Notes under the pieces: generated by a model
The model's input: the letters and a program-made list of their open reading frames with translations, nothing else
The model's database searches: none
What the model was told of the DNA's origin: nothing
Made by a program: the position numbers and the translations under genes
In this document: positions 14,751-25,900 of the stretch, one piece after another
Layout: each line of letters begins with the position of its first letter
Position numbering within the stretch: the stretch's first letter is position 1
From: Pomphorhynchus laevis
Lineage: Eukaryota > Acanthocephala > Palaeacanthocephala > Echinorhynchida > Pomphorhynchidae
Assembly (NCBI GenBank): GCA_012934845.2
Contig: WNNJ02003067.1
Span: 19,965-83,964, forward strand
Direction: 5' to 3'
DNA length: 64,000 nucleotides

Positions 14751-14785
14751 AATTTTCGATAGTAAACTGTTATCATCAGAAGAAT
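14751..14785 (-). repeat. Hammerhead-like element remnant (family A)
   Basis: Read on the minus strand, this holds CTGATGATAACAG, then CTATC, then GAAAATT. That is the CUGANGA and GAAA core seen in the better copies at 16,337 and 28,261. The hairpin between the two core strands is poor, so this is a worn copy. Confidence 0.4.
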
Positions 14786-15579
14786 AAATTGTTCCTGTTT
14801 ATTATTTATTGGCTATCAACAATGTAATTTTATCTCATGATAAAATATGATTCAAATGTAAAATTATTACTCAAAAAAAAACAGAAAAGAACAGCTGGAA
14901 CTACATACACATCTTGAAGACCAATCTCCAGTGTTTACTGCAGCAATCAAATTAAACGATAAAATTCCAAATTAAAATTTGTTATTTGTTAAGTTGAGAA
15001 TAATTTGAGTAAGCATACCGAGAGATTGGATTTTAGATTATTGTATTTTTATCATACATTTTAGTTTCTTATTTTAGCTACATTTTAATTATTTAAACAC
15101 AAAGCAATTAATTTATAAATATTTATTAAAAAATATTTATTTAAATGTTGCAAATAAATAATAATTGACTCTGAACTTTTTTGTTTAATAATAATTGATA
15201 TGTTTTAATTATTTAAACATATAGCGAATAATTAATAATTATTTATAAAAATATAGTAAATTTTAAATATTAAAAATATATCATTTTGTTAGTTAATAGT
15301 TTTAAATACATATAAGATAAAAATTCGGAAAGATTATTTCTAATATTAAATTTATGTATATATAAATAATATATAATAATATATAAATAATATATATAAT
15401 TTCTATATTATTAAAATTTAGAAATTTTTATCTAAGATTAAAATTGTGATTATATATTTGATGAAATTAAAAAGAAAATGAAAATAACAAGCAATTATAA
15501 AAAAGATCAAATTAATGAAAATATGTAATATTTTTGTACATAAAAATATGTAATATTTTTATACATAAAAATATTTATT

Positions 15580-15628
15580 CGATAGTCAACTGACTATCGA
15601 AAATTCGGTATAAAATATACCGAATTTA
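15580..15628 (+). repeat. Double hairpin of family A type
   Basis: Two perfect inverted repeats sit side by side. The first is GATAGTC, AACT, GACTATC. After GAAA follows an 11-bp arm pair, AATTCGGTATA, with an AAA loop. The hairpin-GAAA-hairpin order copies the right-hand side of a hammerhead fold, but the CUGANGA strand is missing. Confidence 0.6.
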
Positions 15629-15705
15629 TATCTGAAAATAAAAATCAATATGATAATAGATGACAATGTATTTATAAACATCAATTAAGAGAGAGATCAG
15701 AGAAC

Positions 15706-15830
15706 GAAATTTACCGATAGCCCACTGCCATCATATTCAGGAATAAATGTTTACTCTTGAAGATGATAGCAGTAGGCTATTGAAAATTCGATTAAATAAA
15801 TATTTTACTTCACTCTCTCCACTAATAAAT
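15706..15830. repeat. Family A palindromic element with two inverted hammerhead-like cores
   Basis: The left arm, read on the minus strand, contains CCTGAATATGATGGC, GGGCTATC and GGTAAA. The right arm on the plus strand contains TTGAAGATGATAGC, a short loop, GGCTATT and GAAAATTCGAT. Both arms keep the layout of a CUGANGA strand, a hairpin and a GAAA strand, with substitutions in the cores. The right arm ends with the shared tail TATTTTACTTCACTCTCTCC. Confidence 0.7.
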
Positions 15831-16139
15831 AATCAATTTTAGCATTTAAAATGTTTGTTTTTATAATATTTTATGCATATAAAATTCTAATATTATTAAA
15901 ATCTAAAAATATATTAAATAGCTGTTTAATTCAAAACGTATACAATTCACTAATATTGTATTCTTTTATACTACAAATATGCAAAACAAAAGTCTAATTT
16001 AACACAAAAAAGTCGAACGGAGAGAATGCGACATTTCAATGACATTGCCTGACAAAGGTGAAGAAGATTAGTAATAATGAATGTGTTTTATATTTCTATG
16101 AAATAAAAACGCATTCACGAGTGCGGCGGCAACCGTAAA

Positions 16140-16440
16140 TGATAAAAACTGAGTGTTAATGATTTCAAACACATTCGTATACTTACTCTACAATGAATCA
16201 CCAAAGTGGACTTTAAATCGTTAAACTTTCATTGAGCTTTTTGAGCTAAAAATGGTCAGTGTTGAAAAGTGTTATAATATTGGAAAATATTACAAAATGT
16301 TACAAAATATTACAAAATATTTTGTAACATTTACCCCTGAAGATGACATCAGTAGGCTATTGAAAATTCGATTAAATAAATATTTTACTTCACTCTCTCC
16401 ACTAATAAATAATCCAATATGAGTGAACAATCAATTTATA
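16140..16440 (+). repeat. Family A element with body and one intact hammerhead-like core
   Basis: A body of about 190 bp containing GAATCACCAAAGTGGACTTT runs into the core. CTGAAGA lies at 16,337-16,343, a GACATC/GGCTATT hairpin follows, and GAAA is at 16,362-16,365. Then come AATTCGATTAAA and the CTTCACTCTCTCC tail. The same body and core occur in reverse at 27,590-27,835. After GAAA a 3-bp stem with a 3-nt loop (AAU, UCG, AUU) can form before A, giving a UUA cleavage triplet like the minimal stem III of PLE hammerheads. Confidence 0.7.
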
Positions 16441-16654
16441 ATATTAAATTTATGTATATATAAATAATATATAATAATATATAAATAATATATATAATTT
16501 CTATATTATTAAAATTTAGAAATTTTTATCTAAGATTAAAATTGTAATTGGAAAACTTAAATATTTGATAAAATTAAAAAAAATGAAAATAACAAACAAT
16601 TATAAAAAAAGATCAAATTAATGAAAATATGTAATATTTTTATGCATAAAAATT

Positions 16655-16745
16655 TGTATTCGATAGTCAGCTGATCATAGCAGTTGACTATCGAAAATTT
16701 GATATTTAAATAAAATATTTTTTACTTCACTCTCTACTAATTGAT
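16655..16745 (+). repeat. Family A palindrome, variant copy
   Basis: TTCGATAGTCAGCTGATCAT is followed by AGCAGTTGACTATCGAAAAT and then by the family tail (ACTTCACTCTCT). The arms GATAGTCA and TGACTATC pair, with GAAA directly after. It follows the second copy of the duplicated AT-rich block. Confidence 0.6.
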
Positions 16746-18284
16746 AACAGAAAGCAATGAGCGAACATTGCTTTCTGAATTATATATTTGAATTTTATAA
16801 TTGAACATAGTCATTTGATAATTGTTTAAAATAAGCCATCAATTGCTAATTAAAATGTTATCAATGAAATCCATTGTAATCAATTGGTAGTGAACTGTTG
16901 AGTATAATAATATCACTTTTAAGAACTTGCTTATTGCTTTCTCAAGTTGCGTTAAATTTTGAATCTAAAATAATGGATAAAAATTAGAAAATTCTAATAC
17001 ACAATTTTACAATTTTTTTTTATTTTGTTGACTTATTTGTAATTCTTAAAAACGAAAAAGCTGAAGATCAATTTTGAGAAGAAGCTAATGTACAAATTTA
17101 AATCGTCAGTGGATTTGTATAAGTAAATTAATAACGTTGACATAATGTCATTATTTTTTAATTAATGGCAAGTACTCCATACGCATTATATAAAAGAATA
17201 TTTGCCTCGCCAAATCTCAAATGTTTTAAAACTTTATTTTATGTTTTGTTCATTGTGTTCATCATTGGTAGTACATTGACCTCGCATATGCGATAACGCT
17301 CACTTTCCTGTTTATGAGTAGCTTTCGCAAATTGACTTAAACAAAATGGTGATTTCTGCTGTTTCTACGTCCTCTTCTTTAAATGCAAAATTATATTGAA
17401 TTTGTTTAATTGTGAAGCAACATATAATTGGATTTATGTCAAATACAGAAAAGTCTTTGCCATTGAATTGCATAAAATCTTTGAACATATAGCACAGATA
17501 AATAAACTACAATTAAATTTTTTAATTTACTTGTCAACTTATATGTCAAAAGATTTCGTATAATTTACATTAAAAAATTGCCATCAAATTATCCGATATA
17601 ATTCATAACATTTTGCCGGAAATCTGTGATTATTTAAAACACGAAAGTTTATTTTATTTGTTTTAAATATTAAATATTATGCATTTATCGGAATTTTAAT
17701 TTTTGTTAATTCAACAATTAAAGAATAAAATTAAATTAGGAATATCGACACATTTCATTTTGATTTTTAATTACTCGCACATTATGTTATTGATATAATT
17801 TAATAATTTATAATTTATTTATTTTATTTAGTGTGTTTTTATATTAATTCGTTTATCAATACATTTTGTACATATGCAATTGATAAACACATAAGTATGA
17901 GGTATAGATTTCCCGTTTGAACAAATAATTGATGTGAAACTTGATGTAAAGATTTGTGTAAAATTTGATGATCCATTTTTCTTATTCATTGAATTTTGAG
18001 AACAGGATTAAAACATCAACATTAAAAGTTTTCTTCTTTGGTCCCAAAATTCACTAAATATTACATTATTGCTAATATTTATAACAATATAGCACATTAG
18101 TTATAATGCACTATTATTACATTTTTAGAGAACAAAAAATCATACAGAACATATAAATGCTAACAAATATTAAACAGGTGGTTTAAATATAAAAAGAAAA
18201 ATGATAAAAAATGCAACTAAATATGGATTAAAAAATACATAATTAAAAAAATGAAGAAATTAACTAAAGGTCTAACAATCGGAT

Positions 18285-18565
18285 TAGATAACTGAGTCTA
18301 CGTATTTTATAATATAAAGATAAATAATAAATAATTATATAAGATTTTTTATAATCTATATTTATATTAAGTTAAAATAAAAATTGAAATTGAAATTTTA
18401 TTTATATTCAATTTTTACGAATTGACTAATAAATAACAGACAACGTATAATAATTATTAAAGGTCATCAGGAGGAACTGCTAAGTTATCAGGTTTCAGCA
18501 CCTGTTCCCCGACGCAGCATTGCAGCGGGGTCGAATACGCGCTAATGACGTATTGATAATGATGA
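18285..18565. repeat. Terminal-repeat-like block beside PLE fragment, copy 1
   Basis: This block contains ACTGAGTCTACGTATT, GAATTGACTAATAAATAACA, a GGAGGAACTGC motif and a GC-rich hairpin (CCCCG with CGGGG, around 18,507-18,530). Related sequence occurs at 47,740-48,560, again next to a PLE reverse-transcriptase fragment. The repeated association suggests it is the non-coding end of that element. PLEs are known to end in long terminal-repeat-like sequences called pLTRs, but the assignment here is inferred. Confidence 0.5.
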
Positions 18566-18679
18566 AATTAATTACCTAATGAAGCTTATTCTATGTCTTG
18601 ATTAGCCTATGTCTTGAAACATGCATAAAATGTCTTTAAATTTGATTTTGATAAACCTCTTCAGAGGTTAATCGCGGAC

Positions 18680-18970
18680 AGCTATCTACATGAGTTACTG
18701 GAAGAAAAACATGTACCATTTAATGGAATAAGTAAGTCAAATCTTCAATGCTTAATTTAGGCTCTTTGCATTTTAATTTCAATAATTTGGCGGTCATTTC
18801 AATAGCTCGCTGTAATGGTATATTTGTAAATAGAGATACCACGTCTGCTGTTCCGATGTATACTCTTTGATTTTGATATTTTTCGAAAGAGTATAATGAT
18901 AGATTGATCGATTCGCTAAAGACTGATTGGAAACGAAATATAAATTATCACAAGAAACGACATTTTCCGA
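18680..18970 (-). mobile_element. Penelope-like element, reverse transcriptase fragment
   Basis: The minus strand reads YIGTADVVSLFTNIPLQRAI followed by a lysine-rich helix and SIEDLTYLF. The pattern DVVSLFTNIPL is a hallmark of PLE reverse transcriptases. Only this N-terminal part of the fingers/palm is present. It is a broken fossil. It points away from the endonuclease fragment immediately to the right, so the locus is rearranged. Confidence 0.75.
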
Positions 18971-18999
18971 CCTTTTCTTTTTTTAAAACTAAACCAATA

Positions 19000-19290
19000 T
19001 ATTCAAAAAATGAAGTAGTAAATGTCATCCCTTGTAAAGATTGCAACAAAGTCTGCAGCTGCCAAATCAAGCAATGACATAGAAAAGCATTGAACAGCAC
19101 AAGTTTTTGAACAGTTTACATACGATTAATTTCGATAATCCAACTGTTATTGAATACGAGCCAGATACACGTATTCGTTTAATCAAAGAGGCGGTACAAA
19201 TCGATATTGCATCAATCATGCAAGGCAATGACATCGATTAGTGCTTAAAATTACCGCTGAATAAGGATTTGGTTGAACTACATATCCATT
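19000..19290 (+). mobile_element. Penelope-like element, GIY-YIG endonuclease fragment
   Basis: The plus strand contains VVNVIPCKDCNKV, matching the start of the PLE GIY-YIG domain (an IPC..C motif before the YxGQT motif). Further on comes IEYEPDTRIRLIKEAVQID, matching the conserved R..KEA.I helix near the C terminus. The fragment is broken. A hammerhead-like motif follows at 19,346. Confidence 0.65.
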
Positions 19291-19345
19291 AAATTCTTCC
19301 ACTTTTATTGTATAAATAGTATGTCATCAGTTGTCAAAGACTAGT

Positions 19346-19380
19346 GTTTTTTAAGAGGCCAATCGCATTGGCGAAATTCA
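19346..19380 (+). repeat. Hammerhead-like motif downstream of PLE endonuclease
   Basis: TTTAAGA is followed by the perfect hairpin GCCAAT, CGC, ATTGGC (19,358-19,372) and GAAA (19,373-19,376). This matches the CUGANGA-hairpin-GAAA layout with the first core bases worn. PLEs are known to carry hammerhead ribozyme motifs in their terminal repeats, and the position after the endonuclease agrees. Confidence 0.5.
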
Positions 19381-19866
19381 AAAATAAAACGTTCTCCTTT
19401 TTTCTCAGAGAAAGAGCCAACAAATGATTACATTATCTTCTAACTCAATTTAAAAAATATATTTATAGATCAAATATTTGAACAATATTTTGATCATAGT
19501 TTTAATATATTTTAATATATTAATTAAATGTTTGGGTAATTTACTTTATCAACTAAATTTTTATTTTATTTATATTATATATTATACCATCAAATAAAAT
19601 TATTAATGATTTAAATATTAAGTATTAAAAATTAAAACAAAATATTAGTAGTATATTTTATATTTTGTATTTAATTTTAAATTAATTTAAATTATTAAAT
19701 TATTACAAATATTACTTAGCAACACGTCGTATATAAATTCAATTTATGTTTTACGAATAAGAGAATTAACAAATACATTTAATTCGAATATTATCAAATA
19801 ATATTTAAATATATATATTTATATCAATAGCTCATAAATTAACTTTTAAAATTCAAAATTTATTAG
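19381..19866. other. AT-rich gap before first detected cystinosin exon
   Basis: Apart from AT-rich simple sequence I see nothing here. The stretch from about 19,845 gives a weak pyrimidine tract leading to the TATTAG acceptor at 19,866. Confidence 0.4.
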
Positions 19867-19987
19867 ATTTGTCGGAAATACAATCAAAGGAATCTAATCT
19901 TCTCGAGGATGTGTATAAAGTTGACTTCAATCCCAAGCTGATAAGCTTGAAACTAAACTCTACAAAAAACATACAAGCAAAATTAAG
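19867..19987 (+). CDS. CTNS: CTNS exon, luminal domain part 1
   Basis: Acceptor TTTATTAG and donor AAG|GTAAGT. The frame reads YKVDFNPKLISLKLNSTKN, aligning with the human luminal start ([20 protein letters not shown]). It starts in phase needing one base from an upstream exon, so a first exon with the start codon and signal peptide must lie to the left and was not found. Confidence 0.8.
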
Positions 19988-22900
19988 GTAAGTCATATAT
20001 ACATCGTACCTAAATATAAAAAGAAGCAATCCGAAAAAGTGTTAAAAACATTTTTATTCTAAAAAAATTATTATCAACATTTATTGATATTTTTATTTTT
20101 TAAATAAAAAATAAAGCGAATATGTTCTTAACTAATTGTTTTTTGATATTTGCTCTAAAAGTAATAAACATCTTACGTGTTGTAGCAAACATATTCTTAC
20201 CTAACGTGACAAGCAAATTCTTAACTTTTAAGGATAACTTTTATACAATATAAATAACAAGTTGAGGACAACTAATGACGTTTATATTAAAATAAGTTTA
20301 TATTATATTATGTGTTCTAAAATAATTTCGGCACTATTATTAGATAAAGTAGACTGTACGTAATCCATATCAGCAATATTAGTTTTTGATATTGCTAAAA
20401 AATATTGTCAAAAATATATTAAATATATTAAAAAATATATTTAATATTTATTAAACATCTGCCCATATAATATTGTCCTATAATTGTTATTTGGTCAATT
20501 ATGAGAATTTGGTTATATCAATATGATGAATTTTATTAAAATGTACTTTACTATTATAATGCCAAAATTAAAAGTATTATTTATCGAAAATTACAGTCAA
20601 ATATCATTTATTGATGATTTAAAATAATTTCTTTAGGCTTATATTATATTTTTATATTATTACAAAATAATAATTCAATTACGAAAAAAAAACACTGAAT
20701 TCATGAAGCAACAAAAATCAATATGAAATAACTGAATCATAAACAATTCCAGTAAATAACTGAATTATGTTGAAACAGAAAAAATATTGGTTATATCAAT
20801 ATGACTATTAAAAATTATTAAAAATAATTTTATATAAATTATTAATAATTGTTTTATTATAAAAATCTGTTTAGACCTTAAGATTAAGGTAGTTTCCACA
20901 GAAGAAACTATATTTATGTACAATCCTCTACATTTCTGCAGAGGTTCGTTTATCTAATCACGCAATCTAATCAGTAAATTTAATCTTAGTCAATCTAATC
21001 CTTCCCAGCCCCCTTTCCTAAAAATTGTTTTCAAGCATTGCTCTCACCAGACTTCTGTCCTCTCCCAACGATTCAAACTCATGTCCTCTTAAGGCACTCG
21101 CATTTTCCCTGATCGCCACCCCTCCGAAATCGCTCAACTCTCATCTGCCCGCATCGAAAAACGCCGTCGCGAGGAAAACGGCGAAACATCTTTCTCCATC
21201 CGAAACATCGAAGGAAATGTTTTGTCAATACCCGCCCAAAAATTCGATGGCGCTCGATCTCCCCTATGTATATTCTCCACTAGCCACTATTACCACCACA
21301 CAGTTTCCGCCTCGGCATCCTCAACACTCAAAATATTCTCAATAAATCCGAACTCATCCTCAACCTATTCATCAAGCAATTCATCGATATCTTCTGCCAC
21401 ACCGAATCCTGGCACCCCGATTCTGACGACTTCTCCATCCGCCGTTTGCTCTCTACCGGTTGCTCACTAGTCGAATCTGCACGTCTCCTAAGCAAATCCC
21501 CTTCTAAATTCTCTAATCATGGCGACATTGTTGCATTCGCCCGTCACCCCGCGTCTATTCGCAAAATCACTTCTCCTTTCAGTCCTTGCTCTTTTAAACT
21601 GCTCACTTGTCGTTCTTCTAACCCGATCACACTAGATCTCGCCATTGTATACCGTCCTGGTTCATCAGCTCCAACATCCTTAATTTTTTTACCGAACACG
21701 CTGACATTCTCTACCACTGTTCTTTGTCTTCAATCCCTTCAATCGTTCTAGGCGACTTCAATATCTGCCTAGACCGCTCCTATTCCACGGATTCAATCCG
21801 GTTCATCAACATTCTATCCAACTACAATTGTAAGAGGACCGGTCTGCGTCAATTGCAAGAGGGATGGTCTACAATTGCAAGAGGGCCGGTCAATTGTATC
21901 CAACTACAATTGCAACTACAATTAAAGAGGGCCGGTCTGCGTCGACCGGCCCTCTTCCACTGAATCCATCAAGTTCATCAACATTCTATCCAACTATAAC
22001 TACAAACCCATATCTACTGTCCCCACACATATACTTGGTGAGGCACTCGACATCATCGCTGTCCCCGATCATTTTGCTGCCTACACCTCACTGTCCAACT
22101 CTGATCCTGGTCTATCCGATCACTTTCTTATCACCCTTGATCTCACTCACAACCACACCCCTCTTCACACACCTACAATCCTACGTCGCTTTTGGAGAAA
22201 TCTTGACCTCTCCCTTCTCCGCTCTGCCTTACTCAAATCGTCTCTATCATTACCCACAATAACATATTCATCTCCTCACGATCTCGCCTTTCTTTTCGAC
22301 TCTGAACTCACATCCACTCTCGATATTCTCTTGCCCTTAAAGTCTCACCCACACCGTCGCTTGCACCGTGCCCCATGGTTTGACATCCAATGCTTACTCT
22401 CAAAGCATCGACTCCGCCATGCTTTTCGAGTCTATCACCGCTCTCTCAGACGTGATTTCCGCTCGATCACTCCGTCTTTCCGTGATTCCTATCTTGCTCT
22501 TCGCCGATCTCATCTCAACCTACTACGTACCAAATGCAACTCCTTCTGGCAGCATAAAATCATCGCTTCATTCAACTCTAAGACTCTCTGGCATACTTCT
22601 AACTCAATCCTTGCTCGCTCCTCTTAGCCTTGCAACATAATCCCCATGATTATTCGTCATTTCTCCAGACCAAAGTATCCACGTTGCTCTCTCAAACCCC
22701 GGTCTCCATCCTTTCCAACTCTGCCCCGCCTAGACTCATGCTCCCGGAACTCTATCATCTTCTCCCTGTCTCACCTACCGAAGTATCATCTGTCCTCATG
22801 TCCTTGCCCAGCAAAACCTCAACTGCCGATCCCCTGCCTACCCACATACTTAAATCCATATGCTTATCGATATTCTGTTTTCTCACAACCTTGTTTAACT

Positions 22901-25900
22901 CGTCTATCAGTAGTCGTATCTTCCCCTCACACTGGAAATCTGCAATCGTTTGTCCCCGCCTTAAGAAACTATTGCTCGATCCCTCCATTCCTTCTAGCTA
23001 TCGGCCCATTTTACTACTCCCTACTCTTGCTAAGCTCTTAGAACGCCTCATCTTAATGCAGATCAACGCTTATCTCTCCTCATTCAATCTGTACCCTCCT
23101 TTCCAATCCGCTTTCCGCTCTAATCATTCAACAGAAATCGTCTGCATGAAAGTTTACAACGATTTACTCATTTCTCGAGACAAGGCTCTATATAGTGTTA
23201 TCATCTCCTTCGACCTATCCTCCGCCTTCAACATTGTCGACCACTCCATCCTCCTTTCCCGCCTTCGTTATTATTACGGCTTTTCTTCCTCCTCCGTAGC
23301 ATGGTTTGCCTCATATCTATCCGACCATTCCTTTCGCGTCCGTTCTAATTCATCATCCTCCCCTCCCATACCTATTTTTTTGCACAGTCCCACAAGGTTC
23401 AGTCCTAGGTCCTCTGTTTATCTCTCTTCTGCTTGGGATCTATCTCCGTTTATCAAACCTTGCTCCTTTAACTTCATGCAATACGCCGATGACATCATCA
23501 TCTATGCTCATGCACCCGCACATCGCATACACGATATCGGCATTTCTGCCTCCAACTGTCTTTCTTCTATCTACAAACGTCTCTCCAATCTCCATCTCGT
23601 TCTAAACCCCGACAAGTCCAAAATAATGTGGATCCTCCCCGTAAACCTTCGTATCTCTTTCCAATCTCACTTTTTTATGCTTCCATTTTGATGACCACCT
23701 TTCCATTAAACCCTTCGTCCGTGACAAGGTCCGCTCGCCTAACTTAATTCTCCGTGACAAGGTCCGCTCGTCTAACTTAATTCTCTGTGACAAGGTCCGC
23801 TCGTCTAACTTAATTCTCCGTGACAAGGTCCGCTCGTCTAACTTAATTCTCCGTGACATCCGCCGTATCTGCCCCCTTATCGCTTTCTGTTCTTGTTTGT
23901 CTCTTCTTTCATCGCTTCTTTACACTACAATCGATTACTGCCTTAGCCTTTTCGCCAATTCTCCAAAATCCATCATCCTACCCCTACAACGAATAATCAA
24001 CACCGCCGTTCGAGTGCTCTTTCGTCTCCGTCGCTTCGACCACACATCCACATATTTTGCCTAACTCTACTGGCCCACCATCCACATCCGCATCAAACTG
24101 CGCCTTCTCGTAACTTTTCGTCTTATCGCTGTCTGCTCCGCATCGGCCATCAACCTTCCTTTCTTAGACGACACTCGGCCCACCTCGCTATTGCTGCTTT
24201 TCCGCCAGACCCTTTTACTCAACGTTCCCAATTTATCCAACAAATACGGTCTCCGTTCCTTCCTATTCGCCACCCCACTCGCCTGGAATCAACTCCCTCT
24301 CGACGTCCTCCGCGCTCCTTCCATTATAACATTCAAACACCTCCTCCATTCAAACCTTCTCAACACATGATTTACATTTTTTGTTGTGGTCATGTAAGCG
24401 TGCGCTGGCACGCATTTGCCACTTAAAATAAATCCTTTTTTATAGAGTAATTAGATAATAATTTCACAATTAAAAAATATGAATTTTGCGTAATATGTTT
24501 AACAGATACTAAATCATTTTAATTTTCTCTATATTCTCATTATGCGGATGCATAAACAGTGATGCCTGAAAGTGAGCAACTGTCTTTCAACTTTATCACA
24601 CCGAAAAAATTCAAAATATAAATGTTTTACGAGGAAAATATGTAGATACATTATAACATAACAGTTCCTTCCTAATGATTTTAATTTTTATATTAGAGAT
24701 CAATATGTGCAAATATAATTGTGATATGTAATGTTGTTATAATATTACGATGTACCATATTTTCAATTTACAACAGTAATAGTTTAATCAAATATTGCTT
24801 ACACTTTTGAAAATATTAATGTATATATACGTTAATCAACTAATCGCGAGATAAGTAATGATTTAATATTTGCTAGTAATTCTACTAAAATATGTAGGAT
24901 TCTTCCAGATCAATGAATAGTTAACTTTAAATAACTTAAATTACCAAGAAAATATATAATTTGATTTGTTTTATATATTGAATGTATTTCAAATATACTA
25001 CAATATTTCAATTCTAAAACAAAGGTATTAGAATTGAGACTTTAGAGATCTACCAATTTGTATAATATAAAACTGACCTTAAAGCTACAACTTGATCTAA
25101 TATAGAACGATGTTATATTATATAATATTATCAATATAATATAATGCAATATAATATAATATCAGCTTAGATAAGTTACCAAACATTATCAATATTAAAA
25201 TTTTCTAATAAATTTATATTTATATTATATAAATGTAAATATATATTTACTTTTACCAAATATATTATACATATTTATATAAAAATAATATAACATTTTT
25301 ATATTATATTAATATAAATAATAATATTTGTAATATATTCATGTTTACATTTTTAAATATATATGACATTTTTATTATATATTTTTATTGAATAATTTGA
25401 CGATTATTTAATAAATGATAATAATTAATTAATAAATTAATAATAATTAATAATAATTATTAATAATAATTAGTACTAACCGAATTTAGATGTTCAAGTT
25501 TATTTTCTATGTGCCTTATTATAATTTTAGCGTAATAAAGTAATCTCTTATTTACTAGCTGGATACAATCCCCACCATCAAGTACGGACTTTCTGCTACT
25601 AGTAAAAAAAGCTGATGGCCTAACTAAATTACCAGTAAAAGAATTCAATTTCGATAATACCGCGATAACTACATTCGATCTAGCTTTTACAAATGTTGGT
25701 CGTTTCAACTATTTTGTCGAGTTGGTTGAAGAGTAAGTCTGCCGAATGTGGTTTAAGTAATAAGTTTACCAAATGTGGTTTAAGTAATAGGTTTACCAAA
25801 TGTGGTTTAAGTAATAAGTCTGCTATATTAGCTGCATCAAATATTAATATTGATATTAATATCAATATATAATATCATATTAATATTGCTTTTGTAATCT

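Larger units (their letters stand above)
15336..16660 (+). repeat. Direct duplication of an AT-rich block, two copies
   Basis: A block of about 240 bp at 15,336-15,580 recurs at 16,437-16,660 with few differences. Both contain the same TATATATAAATAATATATAA run, the same stretch ending TCTAAGATTAAAATTG, and then a short TATTCGATAGTCA hairpin start. Each copy is followed by a family A hairpin, so the block probably belongs to that element or was copied with it. Confidence 0.8.
13291..18270. other. AT-rich non-coding DNA
   Basis: No exon or RNA gene is recognised. The sequence is mostly A/T with short runs of TA and poly-A/T. It holds several copies of a palindromic hammerhead-like element, listed separately, and a direct duplication (15,336-15,580 with 16,437-16,660). 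The 67-residue open frame at 13,974-14,177 has no recognisable protein features. A first exon of the downstream cystinosin gene could lie here but none was identified. The part from about 16,750 to 18,270 shows nothing beyond base composition. Confidence 0.6.
20990..24440 (+). mobile_element. CR1/L2-type LINE, near full length, broken
   Basis: This GC-richer, C-rich block sits in the first detected cystinosin intron, same strand. Order: an apurinic-type endonuclease region (about 21,330-22,150, with CHTESW, VYRPGSS, GDFNICLD and LSDHFLITLD), a reverse transcriptase (22,630-24,370, with SYRPI, FDLSSAFNIVDHSILL, PQGSVLGPLF and QYADDIIIY) and a C-terminal TPLAWNQLPLDVL motif. The 3' tail holds a GCGTGCGCTGGCACGC hairpin and AAATAAATCCTTTTTT. 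The endonuclease is spread over several frames. The reverse transcriptase has a 353-residue open stretch, yet PQGSVLGPLF is in a neighbouring frame around 23,390-23,480, the frame shifts again near 23,675, and a TAA stands at 24,062. It is inactive but not old, since a long frame survives. Clade within CR1/L2/Rex is uncertain. Confidence 0.9.

Noticed and set aside
17346-17400. Short frame beginning MVISAVSTSSS as a signal peptide exon for cystinosin
   Set aside because: It is too polar for a convincing signal peptide, and no donor in phase 1 was seen before its stop.
18500-18550. tRNA-like T-arm GGGGTCGAATACGC
   Set aside because: No acceptor stem, D-arm or anticodon arm could be found around it. 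The hairpin is better explained as part of the repeated terminal block.
22755-24273. Open frames antisense to the LINE (22,755-22,988; 23,602-23,859; 24,067-24,273)
   Set aside because: They mirror the coding strand of the reverse transcriptase. The repeated LDERTLSRRIK stretch is the complement of the 33-bp array.
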